This document shows, piece after piece, positions 36,497 to 45,451 of a stretch of 64,000 bases of DNA; positions within the stretch are counted from its first letter, which is position 1; each line of letters begins with the position of its first letter. Made by a program: the position numbers and the translations under genes. Under the pieces are notes generated by a model. It saw nothing but the letters and a program-made list of their open reading frames with translations, made no database searches and had not been told where the DNA came from. Source of the stretch: Rhodococcus sp. IEGM 1409 (GTDB lineage Bacteria > Actinomycetota > Actinomycetes > Mycobacteriales > Mycobacteriaceae); contig NZ_JASHKN010000012.1 in NCBI RefSeq assembly GCF_030056735.1, positions 124,001 through 188,000 on the forward strand, read 5' to 3'.

Positions 36497-37411
36497 CTAC
36501 GCCCCGTACACCGGCGTCGGAATCTCCGCCTTCTCCAACAGCGTTGCGACGACGGGCCCGATCTCCTTCGGGTCCCAGCGGTCACCCTTGTCCTCGCTCG
36601 GGCCGTGACTCCAGCCCTCCGCGACGGTGATCTTTCCGCCCTCTACCTCGAATACTCGACCCGTGACGTCCTTGGACTCGGCGCTTCCGAGCCAGACGAC
36701 CAGCGGCGAGATGTTCTCGGGGGCCATGGCGTCGAAGCCCTCTTCTGGAGCCGCCATCGACTCGGCCATCGCCCCACCCGCACCGACGGTCATGCGTGTG
36801 CGCGCAGCAGGCGCGATCGCGTTGACACTGACGCCGTAATTCTTGAGCTCGGCGGCGGCCTGGATGGTCATCTCGGCGATACCGGCCTTCGCTGCGGCGT
36901 AGTTGCCCTGGCCGATCGAACCCTGCAGTCCTGCACCCGAACTGGTGTTGATGATGCGTGCGTCGACGGTCTTGCCGGCCTTCGCCTCGCCACGCCAGTA
37001 GGCAGCAGCGTGACGCAACGGCGCGAAATGCCCCTTGAGGTGCACGCGGATCACCGCGTCCCACTCGCCTTCGCTCATGCCGACGAGCATGCGGTCACGC
37101 AGGAAGCCTGCGTTGTTCACAAGTACGTCCAGTCCGCCGAAGGTGTCGATCGCGGTCTTGATCAGATTTTCGGCGCCCGCCCAGTCGGCGACGTCGTCTC
37201 CGTTGACCACTGCCTGGCCGCCCGCGGCGACGATCTCCGCTACAACCTGCTCGGCCGGACTTTCGCCGGTCTCGGAACCGTCGGCACCCGCACCGATGTC
37301 GTTGACGACGACCTTGGCGCCCTCAGCAGCAAACGCCAATGCATGCGCACGTCCGATACCTCGACCTGCCCCGGTGATGATGACTACGCGTCCGTCGACC
37401 AATCCACTCAT
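36497..37411 (-). CDS. Short-chain dehydrogenase (Rv3548c type)
   Basis: 304 residues. The NAD(P) site ITGAGRGIGRAHALAFAAEG, NNAG (about 101-104) and Ser-Tyr-Lys residues in NTSSGAGLQGSIGQGNYAAAKAG are intact. It is in the same subgroup as Hsd4B and resembles the dehydrogenase part of multifunctional enzyme 2. Its place beside echA20 matches Rv3548c, within the ring C/D-degradation (KstR2-type) set. The exact hydroxyacyl-CoA substrate is unknown. Confidence 0.85.
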   Translation of the reverse strand: MSGLVDGRVVIITGAGRGIGRAHALAFAAEGAKVVVNDIGAGADGSETGESPAEQVVAEIVAAGGQAVVNGDDVADWAGAENLIKTAIDTFGGLDVLVNNAGFLRDRMLVGMSEGEWDAVIRVHLKGHFAPLRHAAAYWRGEAKAGKTVDARIINTSSGAGLQGSIGQGNYAAAKAGIAEMTIQAAAELKNYGVSVNAIAPAARTRMTVGAGGAMAESMAAPEEGFDAMAPENISPLVVWLGSAESKDVTGRVFEVEGGKITVAEGWSHGPSEDKGDRWDPKEIGPVVATLLEKAEIPTPVYGA

Positions 37412-37467
37412 TTATGTCTCCTATTGCACTCTGCTCGGGCTTGTCGGCTCCGCTTGTGTGCTAACTT

Positions 37468-37485
37468 ACCAAGCAATCGCTTGGT
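37468..37485. promoter_or_regulatory. TetR-type palindrome between SDR and echA20 (KstR2 candidate)
   Basis: ACCAAGCAATCGCTTGGT is an 18-base inverted repeat with seven-base arms and a four-base centre. The flanking genes belong to the KstR2 regulon in Mycobacterium. The KstR2 motif I recall has CAAG-N2-CTTG, whereas here the spacing is six, so the assignment is tentative. No KstR-type box is found here. Confidence 0.65.
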
Positions 37486-37513
37486 TTGGTACACAGACGT
37501 AAGGAATCCCGAT

Positions 37514-38290
37514 ATGGGCATCAGCACTTCTTCCGACGGAACCGGCATCACCACGGTCACCATCGACTACGCGCCGGTCAATGCAATCCCGTCCAAGGGA
37601 TGGTTCGAGCTCGCCGACGCCATCCTCGACGCGGGTAAGGACCTCAACACGCACGTGGTGATCCTGCGAGCCGAGGGACGCGGATTCAACGCCGGCGTCG
37701 ACATCAAGGAGATGCAGGCCACCGAGGGATTCGACGCGCTGGTCGCCGCCAACCGCGGTTGTGCCGCAGCCTTCGCAGCCGTCTACGACTGCGCTGTCCC
37801 CGTCGTCGTGGCGGTCAACGGATTCTGCGTCGGCGGTGGCATCGGACTGGTCGGCAACGCGGACGTGATCGTCGCTTCCGACGACGCGATCTTCTCCCTC
37901 CCCGAGGTCGACCGCGGCGCACTCGGCGCTGCCACGCACCTCTCGCGCCTGGTGCCGCAGCACATGATGCGCACGCTGTACTACACGGCGCAGAGCGTCG
38001 ACGCGCACACGCTCAAGCAGTTCGGCAGCGTCTACGACGTGGTCCCGCGCGAGAAGCTCGACGAATGCGCTCGCGAGATCGCCGCGAAGATCGCCGCGAA
38101 GGACACCCGCATCATCCGGTGCGCCAAGGAAGCCATCAACGGCATCGACCCGGTCGACGTCAAGGGCAGCTACCGCCTCGAGCAGGGCTACACCTTCGAA
38201 CTCAACCTTCTCGGTGTGTCCGACGAGCACCGCGACGAGTTCGTCGCCACCGGCAAGCCGCGCGAGAACGCAACCCAGAAGGAAGGCTGA
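37514..38290 (+). CDS. echA20: Ring-opening enoyl-CoA hydratase-like EchA20
   Basis: 258 residues, crotonase fold. RAEGRGFNAGVDIKEMQ and VVAVNGFCVGGGIGLVGNAD contribute the two oxyanion-hole amides. EchA20 hydrolyses ring D of the bicyclic HIEC-CoA-type intermediate rather than hydrating an enoyl-CoA. It starts MGISTSSDGTGITTVTIDY at 37514 after AAGGAA and is the first of four genes with ipdA, ipdB and ipdC. The 7-base gap to ipdA indicates co-transcription. Confidence 0.92.
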   Translation: MGISTSSDGTGITTVTIDYAPVNAIPSKGWFELADAILDAGKDLNTHVVILRAEGRGFNAGVDIKEMQATEGFDALVAANRGCAAAFAAVYDCAVPVVVAVNGFCVGGGIGLVGNADVIVASDDAIFSLPEVDRGALGAATHLSRLVPQHMMRTLYYTAQSVDAHTLKQFGSVYDVVPREKLDECAREIAAKIAAKDTRIIRCAKEAINGIDPVDVKGSYRLEQGYTFELNLLGVSDEHRDEFVATGKPRENATQKEG

Positions 38291-38297
38291 GAAAAAC

Positions 38298-39206
38298 ATG
38301 GCTAGCAAGCGTGACAAGACGAAGTCGCTCGACGAGGTAGTCGGCGAACTCCGCAGCGGAATGACGATCGGCCTGGGCGGCTGGGGATCTCGCCGCAAGC
38401 CGATGGCCTTCGTGCGTGCGATTCTGCGTTCGGACATCAAGGACCTGACCGTGGTCACCTACGGCGGACCGGATCTCGGACTGCTGTGCTCGGCCGGCAA
38501 GGTCAAGAAGGCGTACTACGGCTTCGTGTCCCTGGACTCTGCGCCGTTCTACGATCCGTGGTTCGCCAAGGCGCGCACAGCAGGTGAGATCGAAGTCCGC
38601 GAGATGGACGAGGGCATGGTCAAATGCGGCCTCGAAGCCGCTGCCGCTCGCCTCCCCTTCCTGCCGATCCGTGCAGGCCTGGGCTCGGACGTCCGCAACT
38701 TCTGGGGCGACGAACTCAAGACCGTCACCTCCCCGTACCCCGAGGCCGACGGCCGTTCCGAGACCTTGATCGCGATGCCTGCGCTCAACCTCGATGCGTC
38801 ATTCGTCCACCTCAATCTCGGCGACAAGCACGGCAATGCCGCCTACAACGGCGTCGACCCGTACTTCGACGACCTGTACTGCATGGCCGCCGAGAAGCGT
38901 TACGTCTCGGTCGAGCGCATCGTCGAGACCGAGGAACTGGTCAAATCCGTTCCACTGCAGAACCTTCTGCTCAATCGCATGATGGTCGACGCCGTCGTCG
39001 AGGCACCGAATGGTGCGCACTTCACGTTGGCCGGCGAAAGCTACGGCCGCGACGAGAAGTTCCAGCGCCACTACGCCGAGGCCGCCAAGACCCCCGAGTC
39101 GTGGCAGGCGTTCGTCGACACCTTCCTCTCCGGCAGCGAAGAGGACTACCAAGCCGCAGTAAAGAAGTTTGCCGACACATCAAAGGCAGGGGAGCAGACA
39201 TCATGA
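38298..39206 (+). CDS. ipdA: IpdA, CoA-transferase-like ring C hydrolase alpha subunit
   Basis: 302 residues, class I CoA-transferase fold (GMTIGLGGWGSRRKPMAFVR). IpdA and IpdB form a heterotetramer that opens ring C of the COCHEA-CoA-type intermediate by a retro-Claisen reaction. The fold is that of CoA-transferase, but it acts as a hydrolase. Its ATG lies eight bases after echA20, and its stop overlaps the ipdB start (ATGA). Confidence 0.92.
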   Translation: MASKRDKTKSLDEVVGELRSGMTIGLGGWGSRRKPMAFVRAILRSDIKDLTVVTYGGPDLGLLCSAGKVKKAYYGFVSLDSAPFYDPWFAKARTAGEIEVREMDEGMVKCGLEAAAARLPFLPIRAGLGSDVRNFWGDELKTVTSPYPEADGRSETLIAMPALNLDASFVHLNLGDKHGNAAYNGVDPYFDDLYCMAAEKRYVSVERIVETEELVKSVPLQNLLLNRMMVDAVVEAPNGAHFTLAGESYGRDEKFQRHYAEAAKTPESWQAFVDTFLSGSEEDYQAAVKKFADTSKAGEQTS

Positions 39207-39958
39207 GCGAATCCACCGTCACCCGCGCAGAGTACGTAGTTCTTGCTTGTGCTGAAATCTTCTCCGGTGCAGGCGAAATCATGGCCAGCCCGATGTCGAC
39301 GTCGTCCACCATCGGCGCCCGCCTGGCTCGACTCACCACCGAACCCGACCTGCTCATCACCGACGGTGAAGCCCTCATCCTCGAGGACACTCCGGCAGTC
39401 GGAACGAAGGGCCCCGTCGAAGGATGGATGCCTTTCCGCAAGGTGTTCGACGTCGTCGCTTCCGGTCGTCGCCACGTTGTGATGGGCGCCAATCAGCTCG
39501 ATCGCCACGGCAACCAGAACCTCTCCGCCTTCGGACCCCTTCAACAGCCGACGCGTCAGATGTTCGGTGTGCGCGGCGCCCCGGGTAACACCATCAACCA
39601 TTCGACGAGTTACTTCGTCCCCAAGCACTCCAAGCGAGTGTTCGTCGACAAGGTCGACGTGGTGTGCGGTGTCGGCTACGACCAGATCGATCCCGAGAAC
39701 CCTGCATACAAGTACCTGAACATCCCCCGCGTCGTCACCAACCTCGGGGTCTTCGACTTCGGTGGTCCGGGAAACACGTTCCGCGCGTTGAGTCTTCACC
39801 CCGGCGTAACGGCAGAAGAGGTTGCCGAGAACACTTCGTTCGAGGTTGCCGGACTCGCCGAGGCCGGTATCACCCGTGACCCCACCGCCGAAGAACTCCA
39901 CCTCATCCGTGAGACCCTCGACCCGCGCAACCTCCGGGACCGTGAGGTCTCGGCATGA
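39203..39958 (+). CDS. ipdB: IpdB, CoA-transferase-like ring C hydrolase beta subunit
   Basis: 251 residues, class I CoA-transferase-like beta chain. It contains GTKGPVEGWMPFRKVFD, NQLDRHGNQNLSAFG and FDFGGPGNTFRALSLHPG. The catalytic Glu of true CoA-transferases is not obvious at the usual SENG site, in line with the known hydrolase activity of this pair. The start overlaps ipdA by four bases and the end overlaps ipdC by four. Confidence 0.92.
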   Translation: MSESTVTRAEYVVLACAEIFSGAGEIMASPMSTSSTIGARLARLTTEPDLLITDGEALILEDTPAVGTKGPVEGWMPFRKVFDVVASGRRHVVMGANQLDRHGNQNLSAFGPLQQPTRQMFGVRGAPGNTINHSTSYFVPKHSKRVFVDKVDVVCGVGYDQIDPENPAYKYLNIPRVVTNLGVFDFGGPGNTFRALSLHPGVTAEEVAENTSFEVAGLAEAGITRDPTAEELHLIRETLDPRNLRDREVSA

Positions 39959-41016
39959 CCCCCACCCTGAAGACCGCGCTGACCGAACTGGTCGGCGTGG
40001 ACTACCCGATCGTGCAGACGGGCATGGGCTGGGTTTCCGGGCCCGCGCTGACGTCGGCGACGGCTAACGCAGGTGGTCTCGGCATTCTGGCTTCGGCCAC
40101 GATGACGTACGACGAGCTCGAGCACGCGATCAAGAAGACGAAGCAGCTCACGGACAAGCCGTTCGGCGTCAATATGCGTGCCGACGCCACCGATGCGCCG
40201 CAACGCGCCGATCTCCTCATCCGTGAGGGAGTCAAGGTCGCGTCGTTTGCCTTGGCTCCCAAGAAGGAACTGATCACCAAGCTCAAGGATCACGGCGTCG
40301 TCGTCGTGCCCTCGATCGGCGCCGCGAAGCATGCGGTCAAGGTTGCATCCTGGGGCGCGGACGCCGTCATCGTCCAGGGCGGCGAAGGTGGTGGTCACAC
40401 CGGCGGTGTGGCAACAACATTGCTTCTCCCCTCGGTTCTCGACGCGGTCGATATTCCGGTCATCGCCGGTGGCGGATTCTTCGACGGCCGCGGGCTGGCT
40501 GCCGCACTGGCGTACGGCGCTGCCGGTGTCGCGATGGGAACGCGATTCCTTCTCACCAGCGACTCTTCGGTACCGGATTCCGTCAAGCAGGAGTACCTCA
40601 AGCGCGGACTGACGGATACAACCGTCTCGCGCAAGGTCGACGGCATGCCGCACCGCGTGCTCAACACCGAACTGGTGAACAGCCTCGAAGGTTCAAGCTA
40701 TGCAACCGGTTTGATCGCGGCAGCCAAGAACGCCACCAAATTCAAGGCTATGACGGGCATGAAGTGGTCGACACTGGCCAAGGACGGCCTCGCCATGAAG
40801 CGATCCGGCGACCGCACCATCATGCAGATCATCATGGCTGCCAATACCCCAATGTTGCTCAAAGCCGGTCTGGTGGAAGGTAATACCGAAGCAGGAGTCC
40901 TCGCTTCGGGTCAGGTTGTCGGCATGATCAACGATCTGCCCAGCTGCAAGGAACTGATCGAGCGCATCATGGAAGATGCAGTGGGACGTATCGACGCGCT
41001 TACGGCTCTTCGCTGA
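39955..41016 (+). CDS. ipdC: IpdC, FMN-dependent steroid-CoA dehydrogenase/reductase
   Basis: 353 residues, nitronate-monooxygenase-like TIM barrel: VDYPIVQTGMGWVSGPALTS, VIVQGGEGGGHTGG and AGGGFFDGRGLAAALAYGAAGVAMG. IpdC is needed for ring C/D degradation in Rhodococcus and M. tuberculosis and acts just before ring opening on an indane-type CoA ester. It is the last gene of the ipd operon (ATGA overlap at 39955). Confidence 0.92.
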   Translation: MTPTLKTALTELVGVDYPIVQTGMGWVSGPALTSATANAGGLGILASATMTYDELEHAIKKTKQLTDKPFGVNMRADATDAPQRADLLIREGVKVASFALAPKKELITKLKDHGVVVVPSIGAAKHAVKVASWGADAVIVQGGEGGGHTGGVATTLLLPSVLDAVDIPVIAGGGFFDGRGLAAALAYGAAGVAMGTRFLLTSDSSVPDSVKQEYLKRGLTDTTVSRKVDGMPHRVLNTELVNSLEGSSYATGLIAAAKNATKFKAMTGMKWSTLAKDGLAMKRSGDRTIMQIIMAANTPMLLKAGLVEGNTEAGVLASGQVVGMINDLPSCKELIERIMEDAVGRIDALTALR

Positions 41017-41033
41017 TCGACTTTGTCACCATT

Positions 41034-41066
41034 GAGTGCGTCTCGCCAACTCGGGGAGGCGCACTC
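41034..41066. terminator. Hairpin after ipdC
   Basis: GAGTGCG (41034-41040) pairs with CGCACTC (41060-41066), with CTC/GAG pairing inside. It lies 18 bases after the ipdC stop and has no T-run. The cluster of sterol genes ends here. Confidence 0.55.
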
Positions 41067-41207
41067 GATGCGTTGCGGATCGATACTGCCACTTCTAGTT
41101 GGCAATACGTCCGACGATGAATACAGAGCTAACTGAGCGCAATTGCATCAGGTACGCGTTCGACCGATACCGACTTGCCGCAGGAGGAGCAACAGATGCC
41201 CTAGTAG

Positions 41208-41480
41208 TTACGCATCCCCTCGCCGACGTAACTCGGCATCAACCACATCCCCCACCTGTACGTCTGCCGGCTCAACCCATCCCACAAAACCGCTTCGCAC
41301 CGGCTTCTTCCGGTTCCTCCAGTGCTGGAACGCAGACACAGCGAACCCGACAACCGCGAAAACCTAGATTCCCAATTGCGCCCAATCCCACCCTGATCGT
41401 GACGACGATGTCACATCGCCGATGACCCAAGGACCGATCAGCACGACGAACCCCACCGTGTAATTGAGCTGTGAAAGCAC
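41208..41480 (-). pseudogene. Small membrane protein remnant interrupted by an in-frame stop
   Basis: Reading from GTG at 41480 gives VLSQLNYTVGFVVLIGPWVI, then a polar loop, then LGI, a TAG stop (41366-41364), and without a frame change a second hydrophobic helix VFAVVGFAVSAFQHWRNRKK followed by a polar tail ending at TAA (41208). Two helices in one frame across a single stop suggest a two-helix membrane protein inactivated by one base change. No ribosome site is clear. A sequencing error, or two unrelated small ORFs, cannot be excluded. Confidence 0.42.
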
Positions 41481-41582
41481 GCGTTCGACGTGGCCGGCGC
41501 GCTGTCGACGACCTCTGCCGCCCCGCCTCGGTTAGCTCTGCGGCGAAGGAAACGATCGCCAACCACACCGGATTCCGTGACG

Positions 41583-42398
41583 TCAGCCCTTGTGGTCGAG
41601 CAACCTCAATCCTTCGTCAACCGATATTCTCCGAAAGGACTGTGTACGCAACGGGTCACACACTCCCTGTAGTCGTTGGGCTGCAACGGTTTGCCGACTT
41701 TCGAGCGGACATTCGTCCTTGCGTGCATAGAACATTTCTGACCATCGCCGAAGGTCGGACGGACTACTTGGTCCTACTTCCATCGCTAGAAGTTCTTCGT
41801 CCGTTGATCGGTCGAAACGCCGTTTTGTTCCCTCGACATCGAGAGTCCACGTTGTCATTTGCTCGAGGTTGGCATCGTCGCTTCGCAGCACCACGTCCGC
41901 GTTCGGGGCGCAGCCGTCGGGAGAGTAGGTCAGCACGCTCGCAATCCGATCCTCCGCTGCGTATCGATCTGTCCAACCACTCGGTGCGCCGTACACGTAG
42001 TCGAGTGATCCACACTTTTTGTCGGGAAGGGCTAATCGCGTGATGGCCCGGTCGTTGATCGCACCGAGCAGGTCGTATGAATCGGTGGGAACGATCAGCT
42101 CGTGACGACTGGGCCAAAAGTCGAAATTGCTGTGGTCCCCGTGAGCGCCTTCCACGTGGAACAGGTATATCTGGGGGTATTGGGGGCTCGTGGTGCGACG
42201 TGCGGGGCGTGCATCGTAGAACAGCGTTGTCGCCAGCTGGATCAGTAGACTCGCCCCCAGTGACCCGTACGGTTCACGAACAACGATTCCAAAGCGGTCG
42301 TGAACCGACCAATCGGGCAGCACCTCTTCCGGCGATGCAGGTGAGCCATCAATAGTCACATCGAAGACTCGCTGATCGAGCTGGGTTGCAGCGTGCAT
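41583..42398 (-). CDS. Unknown 271-residue protein in the amine transporter operon
   Basis: No family recognised. It starts MHAATQLDQRVFDVTIDGSP and has no signal peptide or membrane helix, but several aromatic-rich segments (IYLFHVEGAHGDHSNFDFWP; DYVYGAPSGWTDRYAAEDR) and three Cys. AGGAG overlaps the stop of the upstream ATPase gene (42407-42411), and the ATG at 42398 is 9 bases on, so it is translated from the transporter mRNA as the fourth gene. It is likely a cytosolic protein linked to the imported compound. Confidence 0.78.
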   Translation of the reverse strand: MHAATQLDQRVFDVTIDGSPASPEEVLPDWSVHDRFGIVVREPYGSLGASLLIQLATTLFYDARPARRTTSPQYPQIYLFHVEGAHGDHSNFDFWPSRHELIVPTDSYDLLGAINDRAITRLALPDKKCGSLDYVYGAPSGWTDRYAAEDRIASVLTYSPDGCAPNADVVLRSDDANLEQMTTWTLDVEGTKRRFDRSTDEELLAMEVGPSSPSDLRRWSEMFYARKDECPLESRQTVAAQRLQGVCDPLRTQSFRRISVDEGLRLLDHKG

Positions 42399-42409
42399 GC
42401 GGGTTTCTC

Positions 42410-43528
42410 CTATCTGGTCTCGGTCAGAATGTCGATGATCTTGTTTCTGTCGACAACACCCAGTTGAACGCCGTTCTCGCAGACACGGATCGGCAGTTCG
42501 GAGTTCAGCACAGTCTTCGCGGCAGCGTAAACAATTTCGTCAGGTCCGATTTCGCTCTCCGACAACAGTTCCGTCGACTCTGCCGGCCGCATCGCATTTC
42601 GCAGTGTAAGTACGTGGGCTTTGGGGACGTCGCTGACGAACTTGCGCACGTAGTCATCTGCCGGAGTGGCTACGAGTTCGGCGCCGGTGCCGATCTGGAC
42701 GATCTCACCGTCCCGCATGATCATGATGCGGTCCCCCAGTTTGAGCGCTTCCTGCAAGTCGTGGGTAACGAACACCATCGTTTTACCGACCACTTTGTGG
42801 AGTCGAATCACCTCGTTCTGCATCTCTCTCCGGATCAGCGGGTCGAGTGCAGAGAAAGGTTCATCGAACAGGAGCACGTCGGGGTCACCGGCTAGCGCTC
42901 GGGCGAGCCCGACTCGCTGTTGCATTCCTCCGGACAACTCCCCGGGAAAGGACTTTTCGTATCCGGTCAGCCCCACGAGGTCGATGACAGTCTGGGCTCG
43001 ACTCATCCTGTGCTGCTTGCCTTCTCCGCGGACCTCCAATCCGAATGCGACATTGGATTTCACGGTGCGGTGGGGAAGGAGTCCGAAATGCTGAAACACC
43101 ATGGCAACCTTGTCGCGCCGCAACCTTCGGAGTTGTGTGTCAGTGGCTTGGGTGATGTCCTCCCCTGCCAGCGTGATTGCACCTTGCGTGGGTTCCACCA
43201 GCCTCGTCAGACATCGCAGTAGCGTGGATTTGCCGGAACCGGACAACCCCATGATGACGAACATCTCACCGGCGGCAACCTCGAAACTGACATCGCGGAC
43301 GGCAACCGTGCATTGGGTCTGTTGCATGAGGTCGGTCCTGCTCAACGCGGAGAGCACTTTGTCATTGGGTATGCGATCCGCATCCGGTCCGAAGAGCTTC
43401 CACAGTTTTCGAACGTGGATCGACACAGGTGAGGTTGCGTCGGGCGCCTCGCGCGTACTGTTGCCAACGCTCATGTCAGTCGGTTCCGTTGCGGTAAAGA
43501 CGCTTTCGTCCAGAAGGATTTCGGCCAC
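42410..43528 (-). CDS. Quaternary-amine ABC importer ATPase (ProV/OpuAA type)
   Basis: 372 residues. Walker [10 protein letters not shown], signature [10 protein letters not shown] and Walker [12 protein letters not shown] are complete, and [18 protein letters not shown] gives the switch His. The long N-terminal VRKLWKLFG segment and a C-terminal CBS-like half are typical of ProV/OpuAA of glycine betaine and choline systems. An alternative start lies at 43474. The ATPase follows the permease by 18 bases. Confidence 0.92.
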   Translation of the reverse strand: MAEILLDESVFTATEPTDMSVGNSTREAPDATSPVSIHVRKLWKLFGPDADRIPNDKVLSALSRTDLMQQTQCTVAVRDVSFEVAAGEMFVIMGLSGSGKSTLLRCLTRLVEPTQGAITLAGEDITQATDTQLRRLRRDKVAMVFQHFGLLPHRTVKSNVAFGLEVRGEGKQHRMSRAQTVIDLVGLTGYEKSFPGELSGGMQQRVGLARALAGDPDVLLFDEPFSALDPLIRREMQNEVIRLHKVVGKTMVFVTHDLQEALKLGDRIMIMRDGEIVQIGTGAELVATPADDYVRKFVSDVPKAHVLTLRNAMRPAESTELLSESEIGPDEIVYAAAKTVLNSELPIRVCENGVQLGVVDRNKIIDILTETR

Positions 43529-43546
43529 GGTGATGCTCCAGTTCCG

Positions 43547-45451
43547 TCAGTGGGTGGTTTCGAGAGTGTCGGCTGTACGTAGTCGTCCAATCACTGCGCG
43601 AGATATGCGGTCGACGAGTACGGCGAGGATCAGCATGCTTACGCCGGCTTCGATGCCTTTCGCGAGGTCTACCCTCGATATTGCAACCAGGATTTCGGAT
43701 CCAAGTCCCGGTGTACCAACGAACGCGCTGACCACTGCCATGGCCATCGCGAGCATGATCGTCTGGTTGACGCCCACGAGGATGGTCGGGGATCCCATCG
43801 GTAGCTGTACCTTGCGCAGCAATTGCCAACGGGAGGCACCGAGGCTGTTGGCTGCCTCCATCACGGTAGCTTCGACTTCTCGGATGGCGACGTTGGTCAG
43901 TCGGATGACCGGTGGCATGCAGTAGAGGATGGTGGCGAGGACTCCCGCGGCGGGACCCGAGCCGACGAGAATGACTGCAGGGATCACCACGAGGTAGATC
44001 GGCAAAGTTTGCATGGTGTCCAGAACGGGCCGAAGTGCCTTGGCGAATCCGTCACTAGCACTCATCGCGACGCCGACCGGAATACCGATCAGGACCGCCA
44101 AGACCACCGAGATGCCCAGGATGCTGATTGTCGAGATTGCGGCGCTCCAGGTACCGAGCAGCCCGATGAGGGCAACTGCGGCGGTGGCGAGCAGCCCACC
44201 CTTCCAGCCCACCAGCATTGTTCCCGCCAGCGCAACCAGGAAGACCGCAGCCGGCCAGGGCAGCCAGTTCAACGTGTTCGAGACCGGTGCGATTCCGTAG
44301 TCGACGAGAGCACTACCGAGGGCGTCGAAGACATTTCCGTAGCTCACGTTGAGCCACTGAACGGCGTCGTCGATGGTGCCGCGTAGTGACAAGCTCATGA
44401 AGGCAAGCGGTTTGGTGAAGTCGGCCGATTGCAGTACGGGAATTGTGAGCGCGGCGACGGTGCCCACGCCGAACACGATGCCCGCGACAGTCAATCGTCG
44501 CGCGGGTTGTGCAGCATCTCTCCTGTCGAGGTTTGCGCTGATCCTGTCGAGGAGAATAGCCAAGAGAACAAGCGCGACACCACCTTCCAGTGCGGCACCG
44601 AACTGCAGCTGATTGAGACTGCGCCACACAGGTTGTCCCAGACCGGATGCACCGATCATCGCTGCAATCACCGCCATGGCCATCGCAGCCATGATCGTCT
44701 GATTGACACCAGCCATGATGCTCGGACGCGCCAGCGGAAGCTGCACCTTGATGAGGAGCTGCCACTTGGTGACTCCCAGGGATACCGCCGACTCGACGGT
44801 GCGGTCCGCGACGGTACGAATTCCGAGGTCGGTCATCCGAGCAGCGGGTGGGACGGCGTAGAGAAGGGTCACGAGCAATGCCGCGGTGTCGCCCGGGCCG
44901 AAAACCAGGAGGACCGGCAGCAGATAGACGAGCACGGGGATGGTCTGCATTCCGTCGAGGACGACGATCACCGCTGTACGGATTCGTCCGCCGCGGGCGC
45001 TCACGATGCCGAGTCCGATGCCGATGGCAGCAGCAGCAGCCGCTGCCACTCCCATCAAGACAATCGTCTCGAGCATCTGCACCCACAAGTTCACTGCGAG
45101 CACCCAGGCCACGGTAGCTACCGCCAACGCGCCGATCCACGGTCCGGCAGCAATGTATGCCACAAGCACGATTACCAACGCCACCAGGATGTCGGGGAAA
45201 ACCTGCAGCCATAGAACGGATTCGGTGAAGATCGACTCGATGGCATCACCGACAGGCTGGTAGAGCCAGTCACAGGTGGCCACGAACCAGTCGGCCGCAC
45301 TCGCTACGGCGTCGCCGAAGGGAAGCCGCCACTGAGCCGGGAAAGCTGCGGTTGTCATCAATGCTTTTGCCAGTAGCACCGCCACGATCCCGGTCAGCAG
45401 CAAAATCACACTGCGTTGCCGTGCCGTCGGCTGGGGCACGGTCACGGTCAT
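43547..45451 (-). CDS. Fused double permease of the quaternary-amine ABC importer (ProW type)
   Basis: 634 residues containing two complete binding-protein-dependent permease domains. The EAA-type loops are VESAVSLGVTKWQLLIKVQLP in the first half and MEAANSLGASRWQLLRKVQLP in the second. Most systems use a homodimer of a single-domain permease; here the dimer is fused. The ATG at 45451 overlaps the binding protein's stop (ATGA). The domains differ enough that the fusion appears old. Confidence 0.9.
   Translation of the reverse strand: MTVTVPQPTARQRSVILLLTGIVAVLLAKALMTTAAFPAQWRLPFGDAVASAADWFVATCDWLYQPVGDAIESIFTESVLWLQVFPDILVALVIVLVAYIAAGPWIGALAVATVAWVLAVNLWVQMLETIVLMGVAAAAAAAIGIGLGIVSARGGRIRTAVIVVLDGMQTIPVLVYLLPVLLVFGPGDTAALLVTLLYAVPPAARMTDLGIRTVADRTVESAVSLGVTKWQLLIKVQLPLARPSIMAGVNQTIMAAMAMAVIAAMIGASGLGQPVWRSLNQLQFGAALEGGVALVLLAILLDRISANLDRRDAAQPARRLTVAGIVFGVGTVAALTIPVLQSADFTKPLAFMSLSLRGTIDDAVQWLNVSYGNVFDALGSALVDYGIAPVSNTLNWLPWPAAVFLVALAGTMLVGWKGGLLATAAVALIGLLGTWSAAISTISILGISVVLAVLIGIPVGVAMSASDGFAKALRPVLDTMQTLPIYLVVIPAVILVGSGPAAGVLATILYCMPPVIRLTNVAIREVEATVMEAANSLGASRWQLLRKVQLPMGSPTILVGVNQTIMLAMAMAVVSAFVGTPGLGSEILVAISRVDLAKGIEAGVSMLILAVLVDRISRAVIGRLRTADTLETTH

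Noticed and set aside
36605-37513. Upstream extension of the echA20 frame
   Set aside because: The extra ~300 residues lie antisense to the SDR gene and cross the TetR-type palindrome. The crotonase fold begins at the ATG at 37514.
44429-45214. 261-codon frame opposite the fused permease
   Set aside because: Composition rich in Asp, His, Gln and Arg, typical of antisense to membrane helices; no ribosome site.
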